A stretch of 64,000 nt of DNA from Myxococcus guangdongensis (lineage in GTDB: Bacteria > Myxococcota > Myxococcia > Myxococcales > Myxococcaceae): assembly GCF_024198255.1 (NCBI RefSeq), contig NZ_JAJVKW010000006.1, forward strand, positions 434,001-498,000, written 5' to 3'. The position numbers and the translations under genes are program-made. The notes below the pieces were generated by a model. The model had not been told where the DNA came from, made no database searches, and worked only from the letters and a program-made list of their open reading frames with translations. Shown one piece after another: positions 37,058 to 46,378 of this stretch. The stretch's first letter is position 1. Every line of letters begins with the position of its first letter.

Positions 37058-38509
37058 ATGGAAGGTCCGAGGGACTTCGATGTGGTGATAGCGGGGGGCG
37101 GCCCCGCGGGATGCGCGGCGGCGGCGTCGCTCGCCGAGCTGGGGCAGTCCGTCTTGTTGGTGGACGCGGGCGTGGACCGCCACAAGCAACTGTCGGGGGA
37201 GCTGCTGCACCCCACTGGCGTGCTCGCGCTGCGCGAGCTGGGCTTCGGTGATGTCATCGACGCCTGGACGGCGTGCCCGGTGCGTGGCTTCGCGGTCTTC
37301 TTCTCCGCGCCCGACCACACCGTCGTGTTGCCCTATGCGCGAGGCGTCACGGGCCTGTCGCTGGAGCACGCCACCCTCACCCTGCCGTTGCTGGAGGCCG
37401 TGGCCCGCAAGCCGGGCGTCACCGTCCAGACCCAGGCCCGGGTGACGGCCGTGGAGCGCAACGACGCCCGCGGCGTGCGCCTGCGCTTCCTCCACGAAGG
37501 CGCCGAGCACGCGGTGAGCGCGCGCCTGCTGGTGGCCGCGGACGGACGCGCGTCGCCCGTGCGGCGGATGCTGGGCATCTCCGAGCGCTTCACGCGCATC
37601 TCCACCATGCTGGGGCTGACGGTGGACAGCGCCTGTCTGCCGCGCCCCGAGCATGGCCATCAGTTCGTCGGAGGTCCGCTGTACGCGCTGGCCTATGCCA
37701 TCCAGCCGGATGTGGCGCGGGTGATGGTGGACCTTCCCCTGGGCAGCACCGCCCGGACGTTGAGGGAGCGCCCGGAGCTGCTGTCCGCGCTGCCCCCCGC
37801 GCTCAACGCCGAGGTCCGCCGGGCGCTGGAGGTGACGGCGACACCGCGCATGGCCTCCAACGATGACCGGCTCGCGCAGACGGTGTGGAAGCAGAGCGCC
37901 GTGCTGGTGGGCGACGCCGCCTCCTGCTGTCACCCGCTCACCGGCAGCGGGATGACGTCGTGCTTCCATGACGCACGGGCGCTCCAGGAGGCGCTGCGCC
38001 GCCACCCGGACGACGTCCCGCGCGCGCTGGAGCAATACGCCTGCGTGCGGCGTCCGGCCCAGCGCACCCGCGTCGCGCTCGCCTCGTCGCTCTATGACGC
38101 CTGCTCCGGACAGGATGCGGGCATGCGCGCCCTGCGGCTGGGGCTCTGGCGCTACTGGGAGCACAGTCCGCGAGGCGCCCGCGTCTCCATGTCCCTGCTC
38201 TCCTCCGAGGAGGCGCGCATCCGGGTGCTGGCGCGCGAGTACCTGTGCGTCGTCGGCCATTCGCTGGCGATGCTGCGCTCCGGTCCGTCGCTCGAGGGCC
38301 GCGCGCGCACCGCCGTGCCGCTCCTGCGCTCCACCGTGCCGCCGTTGAGGGGCGCCCTGGCGAGCACGCTGGAGCAGGTGGAAGGTTGGTGCCATCGCCG
38401 CGTCCGCCATCTGCGACTACGCGCCCGTCCGCTCGGGCAGCGCGCCACCGCCGAGGGCCGCCCGCGCATCCAACCGGTAGCTCCGGCCGCGCCAGTCCAC
38501 GTCGCGTGA
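37058..38509 (+). CDS. squalene monooxygenase (squalene epoxidase)
   Basis: About 483 residues from the ATG before EGPRDFDVVIAGGGPAG. The FAD-binding GGGPAG motif near residue 12-17, a TRIST-like middle section, the second FAD motif VGDAASCCHPLTGSGM near 285-300, and the tail size fit squalene monooxygenases. It makes 2,3-oxidosqualene, the substrate of the neighbouring cyclase. The start is 46 bases from the divergent squalene-synthase start; no strong ribosome site is visible, so the start is less certain. The 3' end overlaps the converging glycosyltransferase gene by 93 bases. Confidence 0.87.
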   Translation: MEGPRDFDVVIAGGGPAGCAAAASLAELGQSVLLVDAGVDRHKQLSGELLHPTGVLALRELGFGDVIDAWTACPVRGFAVFFSAPDHTVVLPYARGVTGLSLEHATLTLPLLEAVARKPGVTVQTQARVTAVERNDARGVRLRFLHEGAEHAVSARLLVAADGRASPVRRMLGISERFTRISTMLGLTVDSACLPRPEHGHQFVGGPLYALAYAIQPDVARVMVDLPLGSTARTLRERPELLSALPPALNAEVRRALEVTATPRMASNDDRLAQTVWKQSAVLVGDAASCCHPLTGSGMTSCFHDARALQEALRRHPDDVPRALEQYACVRRPAQRTRVALASSLYDACSGQDAGMRALRLGLWRYWEHSPRGARVSMSLLSSEEARIRVLAREYLCVVGHSLAMLRSGPSLEGRARTAVPLLRSTVPPLRGALASTLEQVEGWCHRRVRHLRLRARPLGQRATAEGRPRIQPVAPAAPVHVA

Positions 38510-39619
38510 CACCCGCGCCGACAGCGCCACGCCCGCGCCGAGCAGCGGCAGCACCGCCGGCACCCAGAAGTGTCGGGGGGAGACGCGCGGCCCATGACAG
38601 GCCCGCTGGAGCCGCAGCTGGCTCCACACGGAGAAGCCGATGGGCAGCGCCGCCACGGCCGCGTGTCCCCAGGCCCGCCGGCTGACGGCCGTCACCAGTC
38701 CGCCCCACGCCAGCCACCCCATCACCCCTCGCACCCAGTTGGGGCGCGCGAAGCTCCAGGGGAGGCCCGCCTCCGAGAAGAGCACCCAGCGCCGGAAGAT
38801 GCGCAGGAAGGCCTTCAGCTCCAGGTTCCCCGTGACGATGCGCAGGGGCACGTGGACGACGCGGTTCTTCCACCCCACCGCGTGGAGCCTGCGCCCCAGG
38901 TACATGTCATCCACGAACTGACCGGCGGCCGCGCCCACGCCGCCGATGTCCTGGAGCGCCTCCCGACGGAACACCATCAGCTGGCCCATGATGAAGGGCA
39001 GGGCGCCGTCAGGCTCCGCCGCGCGCGCCACGGACGCGCCGTACCAGGCATTCACCAGGAGCCCATAGCCCACGTCTCCGGCGAGGGGCCTGCCCGCCGC
39101 GGCGTACACGGGAGCGAACGTCGCGCCCGTCCGTGGGTCCTCCAGCAGCGCGCCCACCAGCGCCGTGAGCACCCCTGGCTCGGGCCGCGTGTCGGAGTCG
39201 CTGAAGGCCAGCAGCGTGCCCCGGGCGCGTGACACGCCCAGCTGCATGGCGTTGAGCTTCCCCGTCAGCCCGGGCGGCGGCTCTCCCGCCACGAGCAGCT
39301 CCACCCGCCTGGCGCGCGTCGGGTGACGACCCAGCTCGTCCTGGGTGACGGCGAAGGCGGGGTCCTCGGCGCTGTCGAAGACGAAGAGCACCTCCCACTC
39401 ACCGGGGTAGTCCAGGTCCAGCAGCGCGCGGACGTTCTCCCGCGCCTCCACATCCAGTCCCCGGATGGGACGGATGAGCGTCACCGACGGTGGCTCGAAG
39501 GGGTTCGTGGAGGGCGCGCGGCGCCGTCGCACCCCCGCCATCAGTCCCCGGTGTCCGTGGGCCAGCACGCCCAGCGCCGCCGCGCCCGCCGCCCCCCATG
39601 CGATGTCCCGTGCACTCAT
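38417..39619 (-). CDS. GT2/GT21-type glycosyltransferase (ceramide-glucosyltransferase/HpnI-like)
   Basis: A 400-residue membrane-bound glycosyltransferase with an N-terminal helix, a GT-A core (PPSVTLIRPIRGLD, then AFSDSDTRPEPG as the DxD-type site), a QFVDDMYLGRRL segment, and FRRWVLFSEAG as the (Q/R)xxRW motif, followed by C-terminal helices. GT21 enzymes glycosylate sphingolipids, and HpnI works in hopanoid head-group synthesis. Its ATG overlaps the stop of the exporter gene. In this setting it may decorate a sterol or another lipid, which is inference. Confidence 0.82.
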   Translation of the reverse strand: MSARDIAWGAAGAAALGVLAHGHRGLMAGVRRRRAPSTNPFEPPSVTLIRPIRGLDVEARENVRALLDLDYPGEWEVLFVFDSAEDPAFAVTQDELGRHPTRARRVELLVAGEPPPGLTGKLNAMQLGVSRARGTLLAFSDSDTRPEPGVLTALVGALLEDPRTGATFAPVYAAAGRPLAGDVGYGLLVNAWYGASVARAAEPDGALPFIMGQLMVFRREALQDIGGVGAAAGQFVDDMYLGRRLHAVGWKNRVVHVPLRIVTGNLELKAFLRIFRRWVLFSEAGLPWSFARPNWVRGVMGWLAWGGLVTAVSRRAWGHAAVAALPIGFSVWSQLRLQRACHGPRVSPRHFWVPAVLPLLGAGVALSARVSRDVDWRGRSYRLDARAALGGGALPERTGA

Positions 39620-41847
39620 CGACCCGCCCCCCGTCCCCTGGCTCCGGGCGCCCACCAGTTCCAGTGCCCCATCAGCCGCATCATCGCGGGGACGATGAGC
39701 ACCCGGACCAGCGTGGCATCCAGCGCCACGGCGATGGCCATGCCCAACCCCATCGCCTTCACCACCACCACCGAGGCCAGCGCGAAGGCCGCGAAGACGG
39801 CCACCATGATGGCCGCCGCGCTGGTGATGAGCCCTCCGGTGCGCTCCAGCCCCTCGGCCACCGCGTGGGTGTTGTCACCCGTGCGCAGCCACTCCTCGCG
39901 GATGCGGCTGAGCAGCAGCACCTCGTAGTCCATGGACAGCCCGAACAAGGCGCAGAACAACAGGATGGGCAGCGATGGCTCGATGGGCCCGGGCTCGAAG
40001 CGCAGCAGCCGGTGCAGGTGCCCCTCCTGGAATATCCACACCAGCGCGCCGAACGAGCCCGCCAGTGACAGCAGGTTCATCAGCAGCGCCTTGAGCGGCA
40101 GCACCACGGAGCGCAGCAGCACGAAGAGCACGATGCACGTCATCCCCATCACGAAGCCCACCGCGGCCGGGGTGTTCTCCTTGAGGAACCCCGTCGCGTC
40201 CACGTCCGTGGCCGTCTGCCCGCCCACGACGAGCGTCCCATCGCCCACCGCGCGCTCCTGTCGCAGCGCGCGCACCAGCGCCCGCGCCTCGTGGCTGCTG
40301 GGCGGTGAGGAGGTGAGCACCTGCAGCACCGCGACGTTGCCCGTGCGGTACGCGTCGCGCGCGGCGCGCACCTCGGGCGGCAGCAGCTCCGGGGGCGCGG
40401 CGGCGATCTGCTGATACGTGCTCTTCTCCAGGCCGGGCGAGAGGTCCACCGCGCTCTCCACGCCCACCACGCCGGGCAGCGCCGCCATGCGCCGGCTCGC
40501 GTCGAAGAGGGCGGAGACCCGCTCGGGCGTGAGCGCATCGCCGGAAGGGAACTCCACCGCCACCAGCACCCGCGTGGCGGCCTCGCGCGGGAACAGCCGC
40601 GCGAGCGTCTGCGCGCCCCGGCGGGCCTCGGTGTCGGCAGGCAGCGCGGTGATGTCCGTGGCGGCCAGCTCCAGGCGACGGAACGGCAGCCCCATGGCGA
40701 GCAGCACCGCGAGCGTGGGCAACAGCACGAGCCACGGATGCTTCATCACCCACGTGGCCAGCGCGTGCCACACGCCGACGCGCCCCGTGCCGCGTCCGAA
40801 GGGCAGCCGCCCCTTGTCCACCCGGGGCCCCAGCCAGGACAGCAGCGCGGGCAGCACGGTGAGCGCGAAGAGCACCGCGAAGGCGACGACGAGCGCGCCG
40901 CCCAGGCCCATGGCGCTCAGGTACGAGCCGTGGAAGAAGAGCAGCCCCGCCAGGCCCACCGTGACGGCCAGGCCCGAGAACGCCACCGCGCGCCCCGCCG
41001 TGTCCAGCGTGCGCGCCAGCGCGGCCTCCGTCGACAGCCCCTCGGCGAGCTCTCCCCGGAAGCGGCTCACGATGAAGAGCGAGTAGTCGATGGCCACGCC
41101 CAACCCGATGAGCGACACCACGTTGAGCGTGTACTGCGCCATGTTCGTGACGCGCGAGAGCAGCAGCACCCCCGCCACGCCGCAGAGCACCGCGAGCCCG
41201 CCCACCACCAGCGGCAGCGTCGCGGCCACCACCGTGCGGAACACCCACAGGAGCACCAGCAGCGCCAGCGGGAACGAGATGAGCTCCGCGCGCAGCAGGT
41301 CATGCTCCAGCAGCTGGTTGAGCGCGGCGAGGAAGGCCACCTTGCCCGTCAGCGTCGTCTCCAGTCGCGAGTCGTCCAAGGCCGCGCGCACGGTGGGGAA
41401 CGCGGCCACCGCCTCGCGCTCGCCGCCCTTCAAGCGCACCAGCGCCAGCACGTCGTGCCCCGTGGCCGACACGAAGCGCGCGCCCAGCTCTTCGGACGCG
41501 CCCGCCGGGGACACCACCGACTCCACCTCGGGCAGTCGCCGCACGCGCTCGAGGACGTCCGTCATCGCCTGGGTGAAGCGCGGCTCGCTCGCGGTCCAGG
41601 TGTCGTGGTGGAAGATGACCGCCAGCGTCTGGTCGGTGGAGCCCGCGGTGGCGGGCCGGGCCAGGGCCTCGGCGCGCGCGGCCTCGATGCCGTCGATGGT
41701 GCCGGTGGTGAGGTGCCCGCCTTGGCGCAGCACGCCGATGGCCCCGAGCAGGAACACGACGGCCCCCACCAGCACCCACCGCCGGTGCCGATGCACGCCC
41801 AGGGCGAGCCGGGCGAACAGGGAAGGGGACGCCGTCGCTTCGCTCAT
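39616..41847 (-). CDS. MmpL/HpnN-like RND lipid transporter
   Basis: The 743-residue protein has the MMPL layout: helix 1 at about 20-42, a periplasmic domain, five helices with GVAIDYSLFIVSRFR, then a second copy of helix, domain and five helices with LSMDYEVLLLSRIREEW. These two D-Y pairs are the proton-relay signature of MmpL proteins. The family moves lipids such as hopanoids, mycolates or sterols from the inner membrane. ATGA overlaps join it to HMG-CoA reductase before and a glycosyltransferase after. Confidence 0.87.
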   Translation of the reverse strand: MSEATASPSLFARLALGVHRHRRWVLVGAVVFLLGAIGVLRQGGHLTTGTIDGIEAARAEALARPATAGSTDQTLAVIFHHDTWTASEPRFTQAMTDVLERVRRLPEVESVVSPAGASEELGARFVSATGHDVLALVRLKGGEREAVAAFPTVRAALDDSRLETTLTGKVAFLAALNQLLEHDLLRAELISFPLALLVLLWVFRTVVAATLPLVVGGLAVLCGVAGVLLLSRVTNMAQYTLNVVSLIGLGVAIDYSLFIVSRFRGELAEGLSTEAALARTLDTAGRAVAFSGLAVTVGLAGLLFFHGSYLSAMGLGGALVVAFAVLFALTVLPALLSWLGPRVDKGRLPFGRGTGRVGVWHALATWVMKHPWLVLLPTLAVLLAMGLPFRRLELAATDITALPADTEARRGAQTLARLFPREAATRVLVAVEFPSGDALTPERVSALFDASRRMAALPGVVGVESAVDLSPGLEKSTYQQIAAAPPELLPPEVRAARDAYRTGNVAVLQVLTSSPPSSHEARALVRALRQERAVGDGTLVVGGQTATDVDATGFLKENTPAAVGFVMGMTCIVLFVLLRSVVLPLKALLMNLLSLAGSFGALVWIFQEGHLHRLLRFEPGPIEPSLPILLFCALFGLSMDYEVLLLSRIREEWLRTGDNTHAVAEGLERTGGLITSAAAIMVAVFAAFALASVVVVKAMGLGMAIAVALDATLVRVLIVPAMMRLMGHWNWWAPGARGRGAGR

Positions 41848-43184
41848 GGGGGCGAGAGGGCCTGGAGCGAGGCGAGGATTTCGCGCGCCGCCTCCACCTT
41901 GATGTTGCCGCGCTCCATCAGCAGCCGGACCACCTTCTCCACGTCCGCGCCGCGAGCGCCCGCTGTCACCGCGACGCACCGGGCGTGCATCGCCATGTGG
42001 CCCTTCTGGATGCCCACCGAGCCCAGCGCGCGCACCGCCGCCAGGTTCTGCGCCAGCCCCACCGCCGCGAACACCATGGCCAGCTCGCGCACGGTGTTGA
42101 CGCCCAGGAGCTTCAGCCCCAGCTGCGCGCCGGGGTGCACCTTGATGGGGCCTCCCACCATGCCCAGCGCCAGCGGCAGCTCGATGCGGCCCAGCAGGTG
42201 CCCGTCCTCCCGCGTCCAGGTCGTCAACGGGCCGTAGCGGCCGTCCCGACACGCGTAGGCGTGCGCGCCGGCTTCAATCGCGCGCCAGTCCTGCCCCGTG
42301 GCGATGGCCACCGCGTCGATGCCGTTCATCACGCCCTTGTTGTGCGTCGCGGCGCGGTAGGGGTCGGCCCGGGCGAAGCGGCCCGCCTGGAGGATGCCCT
42401 CCGCGATGTCCTCGCCGGACATGCCCAGCCCCGCGAGCGACGTCACGGGGATGCGGCAGGAGGCCCGCGCCAGTCGCTGGTCGGCGAGGTTGGAGAGGAT
42501 GCGCAGATACACGCGTCCCCCCGTGAGCTGCTCGACGAGCGGCGCGATGCCCTCGGCCATGGTGTTGATGAGGTTGGCGCCCATGGCCTCCTGGGTGTCC
42601 ACCAGCAGGTGGACGATGAGGAGCGGCTCCGCGTGGGGCCCCTCGGGCGCGGGGAGGATGCGGACCTGCAGGTCACACGCGCCACCGCCGCGCTTCTCCA
42701 GCGAGGGGTGGAAGCTGTTGGCGAGCGCGAGCAGCTGCTCCCTGCCCGACAGCAGCCGGGCGCGGGCGAGCTCGGGGTCGCCGTAGCCGGTGAGCTGCAC
42801 CTGGCCAATCATCATCGAGGTGCCCGCCTCGGCGAGGAACCCGCCCGCCTCACGCACCAGCTTGGAGGCGAGGGACACCGCGGCGATGACGGACGGCTCC
42901 TCCACGACCATGGGCACCAGGTGGTCGCGCCCGTTGACGGTGAGGTTCAGCCCCAGGCCCAGGGGCAGGGCGAACACGCCCACGGCGTTCTCGATCATCT
43001 GGTTGACGACGTCGAGGTGCGGCGCGTCCATCGCGCACAGCACGCGCAGCTCCTCGGGCGTGAGGTCTCCGCGCAGCGCCAGCTCGCGCCAGCGCTCCTC
43101 CATGCTGCGTTGGTGGAAGCCCGGCAGGCGAGAAGACCGCGTCGCCGATGGCACCTGCACCGACTCGTCGTTGACTTCTCCCAT
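41844..43184 (-). CDS. HMG-CoA reductase (class II-like)
   Basis: About 446 residues, starting MGEVNDESVQVP; an in-frame ATG eight codons earlier is possible. Catalytic residues line up with the Pseudomonas mevalonii enzyme: Glu96 in VVEEPS, Lys283 in THNKG, Asp299 in TGQDW (16 after the lysine) and His396 in KGHM. The DTQEAMGANLIN segment near 196 is also typical. The enzyme makes mevalonate for isoprenoid supply. It is joined by ATGA to the lipid exporter, in an operon next to the sterol genes. Confidence 0.92.
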   Translation of the reverse strand: MGEVNDESVQVPSATRSSRLPGFHQRSMEERWRELALRGDLTPEELRVLCAMDAPHLDVVNQMIENAVGVFALPLGLGLNLTVNGRDHLVPMVVEEPSVIAAVSLASKLVREAGGFLAEAGTSMMIGQVQLTGYGDPELARARLLSGREQLLALANSFHPSLEKRGGGACDLQVRILPAPEGPHAEPLLIVHLLVDTQEAMGANLINTMAEGIAPLVEQLTGGRVYLRILSNLADQRLARASCRIPVTSLAGLGMSGEDIAEGILQAGRFARADPYRAATHNKGVMNGIDAVAIATGQDWRAIEAGAHAYACRDGRYGPLTTWTREDGHLLGRIELPLALGMVGGPIKVHPGAQLGLKLLGVNTVRELAMVFAAVGLAQNLAAVRALGSVGIQKGHMAMHARCVAVTAGARGADVEKVVRLLMERGNIKVEAAREILASLQALSPP

Positions 43185-43357
43185 GCCCCCCCCTGTGGCT
43201 CCACCCATCCATCACCATGGGAACTGGTGACGATTCAGGCGGTTGGGCAGGGCAGCCCTCCTTTGCGCCCGGGGCGGGTCCAGCAGAGGACAGCGTGGGG
43301 AAGGACGTGAGCCCGCGCGTCCGCCGCCTGCCCCTCCTCGCGGGGCGATGGCCCTGC

Positions 43358-43957
43358 TCAGTGGGCGAGCATCAGCCACACGCCCACGCACACCATCCAT
43401 CCGAACACGAGCGCCTCCACGGTGCGCTGGATGAGCCCCCGCACCGGCGACTCGAAGGACAGGCCCACCATGCCGAGCAGCACCAGCTTGCCCAGCACGC
43501 CCGACACCGTGGCGAGGGACGAGAGCGCGGGCACGTCCTCGAACACGCGCTCCAGCTCGATGAGGCCGCCGCCCGCGCCGAAGTAGCCCAGGCCCGCCAC
43601 CAGGTTGTGCATCTGGTTCTTCCACGTGCCCCAGAACGGCGCGCCCGCGTCGCAGGGGAACACGGCCGCGCCCACGTAGCTGACGCCCAGCAGCGACAGC
43701 AGCACGGCCCCCGTCGCCCCCTCGCCCTGGGCGGTGAGGTGCGCGTGGAGCAGGGCGCAGAACACCAGGACGGCCAGGCCCGCGGGCGCGAAGCCGAGCC
43801 AACTCACGCGGGCGGCCCCCGGAGCCCCCGTCTCGCCCAGCTCGCTGAGGGTGTTCTTCACATGGCTGTAGCCGGCCCTGTGCCGCGCGAACCAGAAGGG
43901 CGGCAGGACGCCGAGGACCACGACGAGCAGCGCGCTGAGGAGGATCCACGGGGCCAT
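43358..43957 (-). CDS. DUF998 integral membrane protein
   Basis: A 199-residue protein with six hydrophobic segments. It carries the DUF998 signature GYSHVKNTLSELGETGAPGA near 29-48 and a VFPCDAGAPFWGTWKNQMHNL segment near 103-123. The function of the family is unknown. It lies 170 bases upstream of the HMG-CoA reductase on the same strand, so it may or may not belong to that operon. Confidence 0.8.
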   Translation of the reverse strand: MAPWILLSALLVVVLGVLPPFWFARHRAGYSHVKNTLSELGETGAPGAARVSWLGFAPAGLAVLVFCALLHAHLTAQGEGATGAVLLSLLGVSYVGAAVFPCDAGAPFWGTWKNQMHNLVAGLGYFGAGGGLIELERVFEDVPALSSLATVSGVLGKLVLLGMVGLSFESPVRGLIQRTVEALVFGWMVCVGVWLMLAH

Positions 43958-44063
43958 TCCGGGACTATCAAGGCGGCGGCGCTCCCGATGAAAGCCGGTG
44001 GGGGTAGCCCGGTGCGTGGGGCGTTGTCAGATTCCGGGGAGTCTCATTGGAGCGGAGGGCGTC

Positions 44064-44447
44064 ATGTCGCACCGCAGTCGTCTCTCGGGCCTCCTCATCG
44101 ATTGTGAGACGGGGGACTTGCTCTCCGCCGCCACCTTCTGGAGTCAGGCGCTGGGGCTCACCGTGGGGGCGCACGAAGTCTCGGACACCTCCGAGTACGT
44201 GGGTCTCGAGGGCACCCCGGCGGGGTTGAACGTCGGGCTGCAGCGCGTCACGCACCCCTCCCGTGTCCACCTGGACATCGAGGCGGACGACCAGGACGCG
44301 GAGGCCGCGCGCCTGGAGGCCCTGGGGGCGAAGCGCATTGGCTGGGTGAAGCGCTGGTGGGTCATGGAGGCGCCCACGGGCCATCGCTTCTGCATCGTGA
44401 AGATGGACAAGCCGGACGAAGGCCCGCCGCCGACCGTCTGGGAGTGA
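44064..44447 (+). CDS. VOC-family (glyoxalase-like) protein, copy 1
   Basis: A 127-residue single VOC domain of the glyoxalase-6 type: LLIDCETGDLLSAATFWSQALGL, then RVHLDIEADDQDAEAARLEALGA, then APTGHRFCIV. Such domains bind a metal and catalyse varied reactions or bind drugs. It is followed eight bases later by a paralogue. A GGAG site precedes the ATG. Confidence 0.85.
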   Translation: MSHRSRLSGLLIDCETGDLLSAATFWSQALGLTVGAHEVSDTSEYVGLEGTPAGLNVGLQRVTHPSRVHLDIEADDQDAEAARLEALGAKRIGWVKRWWVMEAPTGHRFCIVKMDKPDEGPPPTVWE

Positions 44448-44454
44448 GGACGTC

Positions 44455-44838
44455 ATGGCGCACCGCAGCCGCTTGATGGGCATCGTCATCGATTGTGAGA
44501 CCGGGGACCTGGATGCCGCGGCGACCTTCTGGGGCAAGGCCCTGGGGTTGCCCCAGGGCACGCCCTACACGGACGAGGGGGCCCGCTACGTGGACATGGG
44601 CCACGTCCCGGGAGGGCCGCACGTGGAGGTGCAGCAAGTCACGCACCCCTCCCGTGTCCACCTGGACATCGAGGCGGATGACCAGGACGCGGAGGCCGCT
44701 CGGCTGGAGGCCCTGGGGGCGAAGCGCATCGCGTGGGTTCGGCGCTGGTGGGTGATGGAGGCGCCCACCGGACAGCGCTTCTGCATCGTGAGGATGAAGA
44801 ACCCGGACGTGGGGCCGCCGCCGACCGTCTGGACGTGA
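44455..44838 (+). CDS. VOC-family (glyoxalase-like) protein, copy 2
   Basis: The same length (127 residues) and fold as the gene before it. The C-terminal halves, from THPSRVHLDIEADDQDAEAA on, are nearly identical in protein and DNA, while residues 15-62 have diverged. The pair arose by tandem duplication and probably forms heterodimers or acts on two related substrates. It converges on the MocR regulator gene with only six bases between stops. Confidence 0.85.
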   Translation: MAHRSRLMGIVIDCETGDLDAAATFWGKALGLPQGTPYTDEGARYVDMGHVPGGPHVEVQQVTHPSRVHLDIEADDQDAEAARLEALGAKRIAWVRRWWVMEAPTGQRFCIVRMKNPDVGPPPTVWT

Positions 44839-44844
44839 GGCGGA

Positions 44845-46275
44845 CTAGCGACCTTCGTGGAGCCGCGACCGGAGGCGCCGGAGCCCCTCGTCGATGCGCT
44901 CCACCGTCACGCCGCCGTAGCCCAGCACCCAGCCATGACGGGTGGGCGCGCCCATGAAGTAGCGCGAGAGTGACTCCACGCCGACGCCCGCCGCGTGCGC
45001 CTTCTGGGTGAGCTCCTTCTCCAGCCTCGCGCCGCCCCGCGTGAAGGTGGCGCACAGGTGCAGGCCGGCGACGGAGGGGAGCAGCTCGAGCGTGTCCGCG
45101 AAGTGGCGCGCGAGGCCCTCGGACAGTCGGGTGTGACGCTGCTCGTACTCGCGCCGCGTCTTGCGCACGTGTCGGGCCAGCGCGCCCGTGTCGATGAAGC
45201 GCGCCAGGGCGCCCTGCGCGGGCAGCTGGCTGTGCCAGTCCGTCACCTGCTTGGCCAGCCGCAGCTCCCGCTGGAGTGACGGTGGCGCGACGAGGAAGCC
45301 CAGCCGCAGCGCGGGCAACAGCACCTTGGAGAACGAGCCGACGTAGAGCACGCGGCCCGAGCGGTCCAGTCCGTGGAGCGTCTCCAGCGGCCTGCCTCCG
45401 AAACGGAACTCGCTGTCGTAGTCGTCCTCGATGACCACCGCGTCGCGGCGTCGCGCCCAGTCGAGCAGCGCCTTTCGACGCGCTGGCGACATGACGATGC
45501 CCAGCGGGAACTGGTGGGACGGGGTGACATAGACGGCGCGCGCGTCGTCCGGCAGGCGGCTCACGTCGAGCCCCTCCGCGTCCACGGGCACCGGCACCAC
45601 CTTCGCCCCGAGCGACTGGAACAACGCACGCGCGGGTGGATACCCCGGCTCCTCCATGGCGACGCCATCTCCCGGCGCCAGCAGCACCCGGCCGACCAGG
45701 TCCAGGGCCTGCTGCGCGCCGTGGGTGATGAGCACGTCGGACGCCTCCGCGCTCACGCCTCGCGAGACACCCAGGTGCCGGGCCACCGCCTCACGCAGCT
45801 CGGGATGCCCGGCCGGGTCCGCGTACGCGGGGCTCACCGCGGAGGCGCGCCACTGCCGGGCCATCAGCCGGCGCCAGGCGTCGAAGGGGAACAGCGACGC
45901 ATCCGGGTAGCCCACCCGGAAGTCATACGGCGTCTGGGGCACGGGCACGGGGGGCGCGGGCAGTTCGCTCCAGACCGCGCGAGGCCGCGGCTTCACGCCT
46001 GGAGTCGCCCTCGCACGGGCGCCGCCACGCTCCCGAGGGGTGTTCTGGATGAAGCTGCCCGCGCGGCCCCGGCTCACGAGCAGGCCCTCGGCCATCAACC
46101 ACTCGTAGGCCACGCTCACCGTGTTGCGGGAGATGCCCAACCGCCGGGCCAGCTCCCGCGAGGGAGGCACCTGCTCGCCGTCTCGCAGCCGTCCGTCGAG
46201 GACCCGCGCGCGCAGGCCCCGGTAGACCTGCCCCGCCAGGTCCCTGCGCTCCGTCAGGTCGACATGCAGGTCCAT
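44845..46275 (-). CDS. MocR/PdxR-type transcription regulator (GntR HTH + aminotransferase domain)
   Basis: A 476-residue fusion. Residues 1-75 are a GntR winged helix (VPPSRELARRLGISRNTVSVAYEWLMAEGLL) and residues 115-470 a fold-type I aminotransferase-like domain, with VGSFSKVLLPALRLGF giving the PLP lysine, and IEDDYDSEFRF. MocR proteins sense PLP or amino compounds and often control the divergent gene. Here the divergent gene is a cupin, and an inverted repeat lies between them. Confidence 0.92.
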   Translation of the reverse strand: MDLHVDLTERRDLAGQVYRGLRARVLDGRLRDGEQVPPSRELARRLGISRNTVSVAYEWLMAEGLLVSRGRAGSFIQNTPRERGGARARATPGVKPRPRAVWSELPAPPVPVPQTPYDFRVGYPDASLFPFDAWRRLMARQWRASAVSPAYADPAGHPELREAVARHLGVSRGVSAEASDVLITHGAQQALDLVGRVLLAPGDGVAMEEPGYPPARALFQSLGAKVVPVPVDAEGLDVSRLPDDARAVYVTPSHQFPLGIVMSPARRKALLDWARRRDAVVIEDDYDSEFRFGGRPLETLHGLDRSGRVLYVGSFSKVLLPALRLGFLVAPPSLQRELRLAKQVTDWHSQLPAQGALARFIDTGALARHVRKTRREYEQRHTRLSEGLARHFADTLELLPSVAGLHLCATFTRGGARLEKELTQKAHAAGVGVESLSRYFMGAPTRHGWVLGYGGVTVERIDEGLRRLRSRLHEGR

Positions 46276-46291
46276 GGCCCGGACCTACCAC

Positions 46292-46319
46292 GGATTGGCC
46301 CAATGAGATTCGTCAATCC
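46292..46319. promoter_or_regulatory. inverted-repeat operator candidate between MocR gene and cupin gene
   Basis: GGATTG (46292-46297) and CAATCC (46314-46319) form a perfect inverted repeat, and ATTGGCCCAAT (46294-46304) is itself a palindrome around one central base. It lies 17 bases before the regulator start and 60 bases before the cupin start, a normal place for MocR autoregulation. Confidence 0.55.
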
Positions 46320-46378
46320 TGGCCCCGTGGAAGGGCCAGGGAAGGAGCACCCTGTCGGCACTTCCTCAAGGAGACCTC

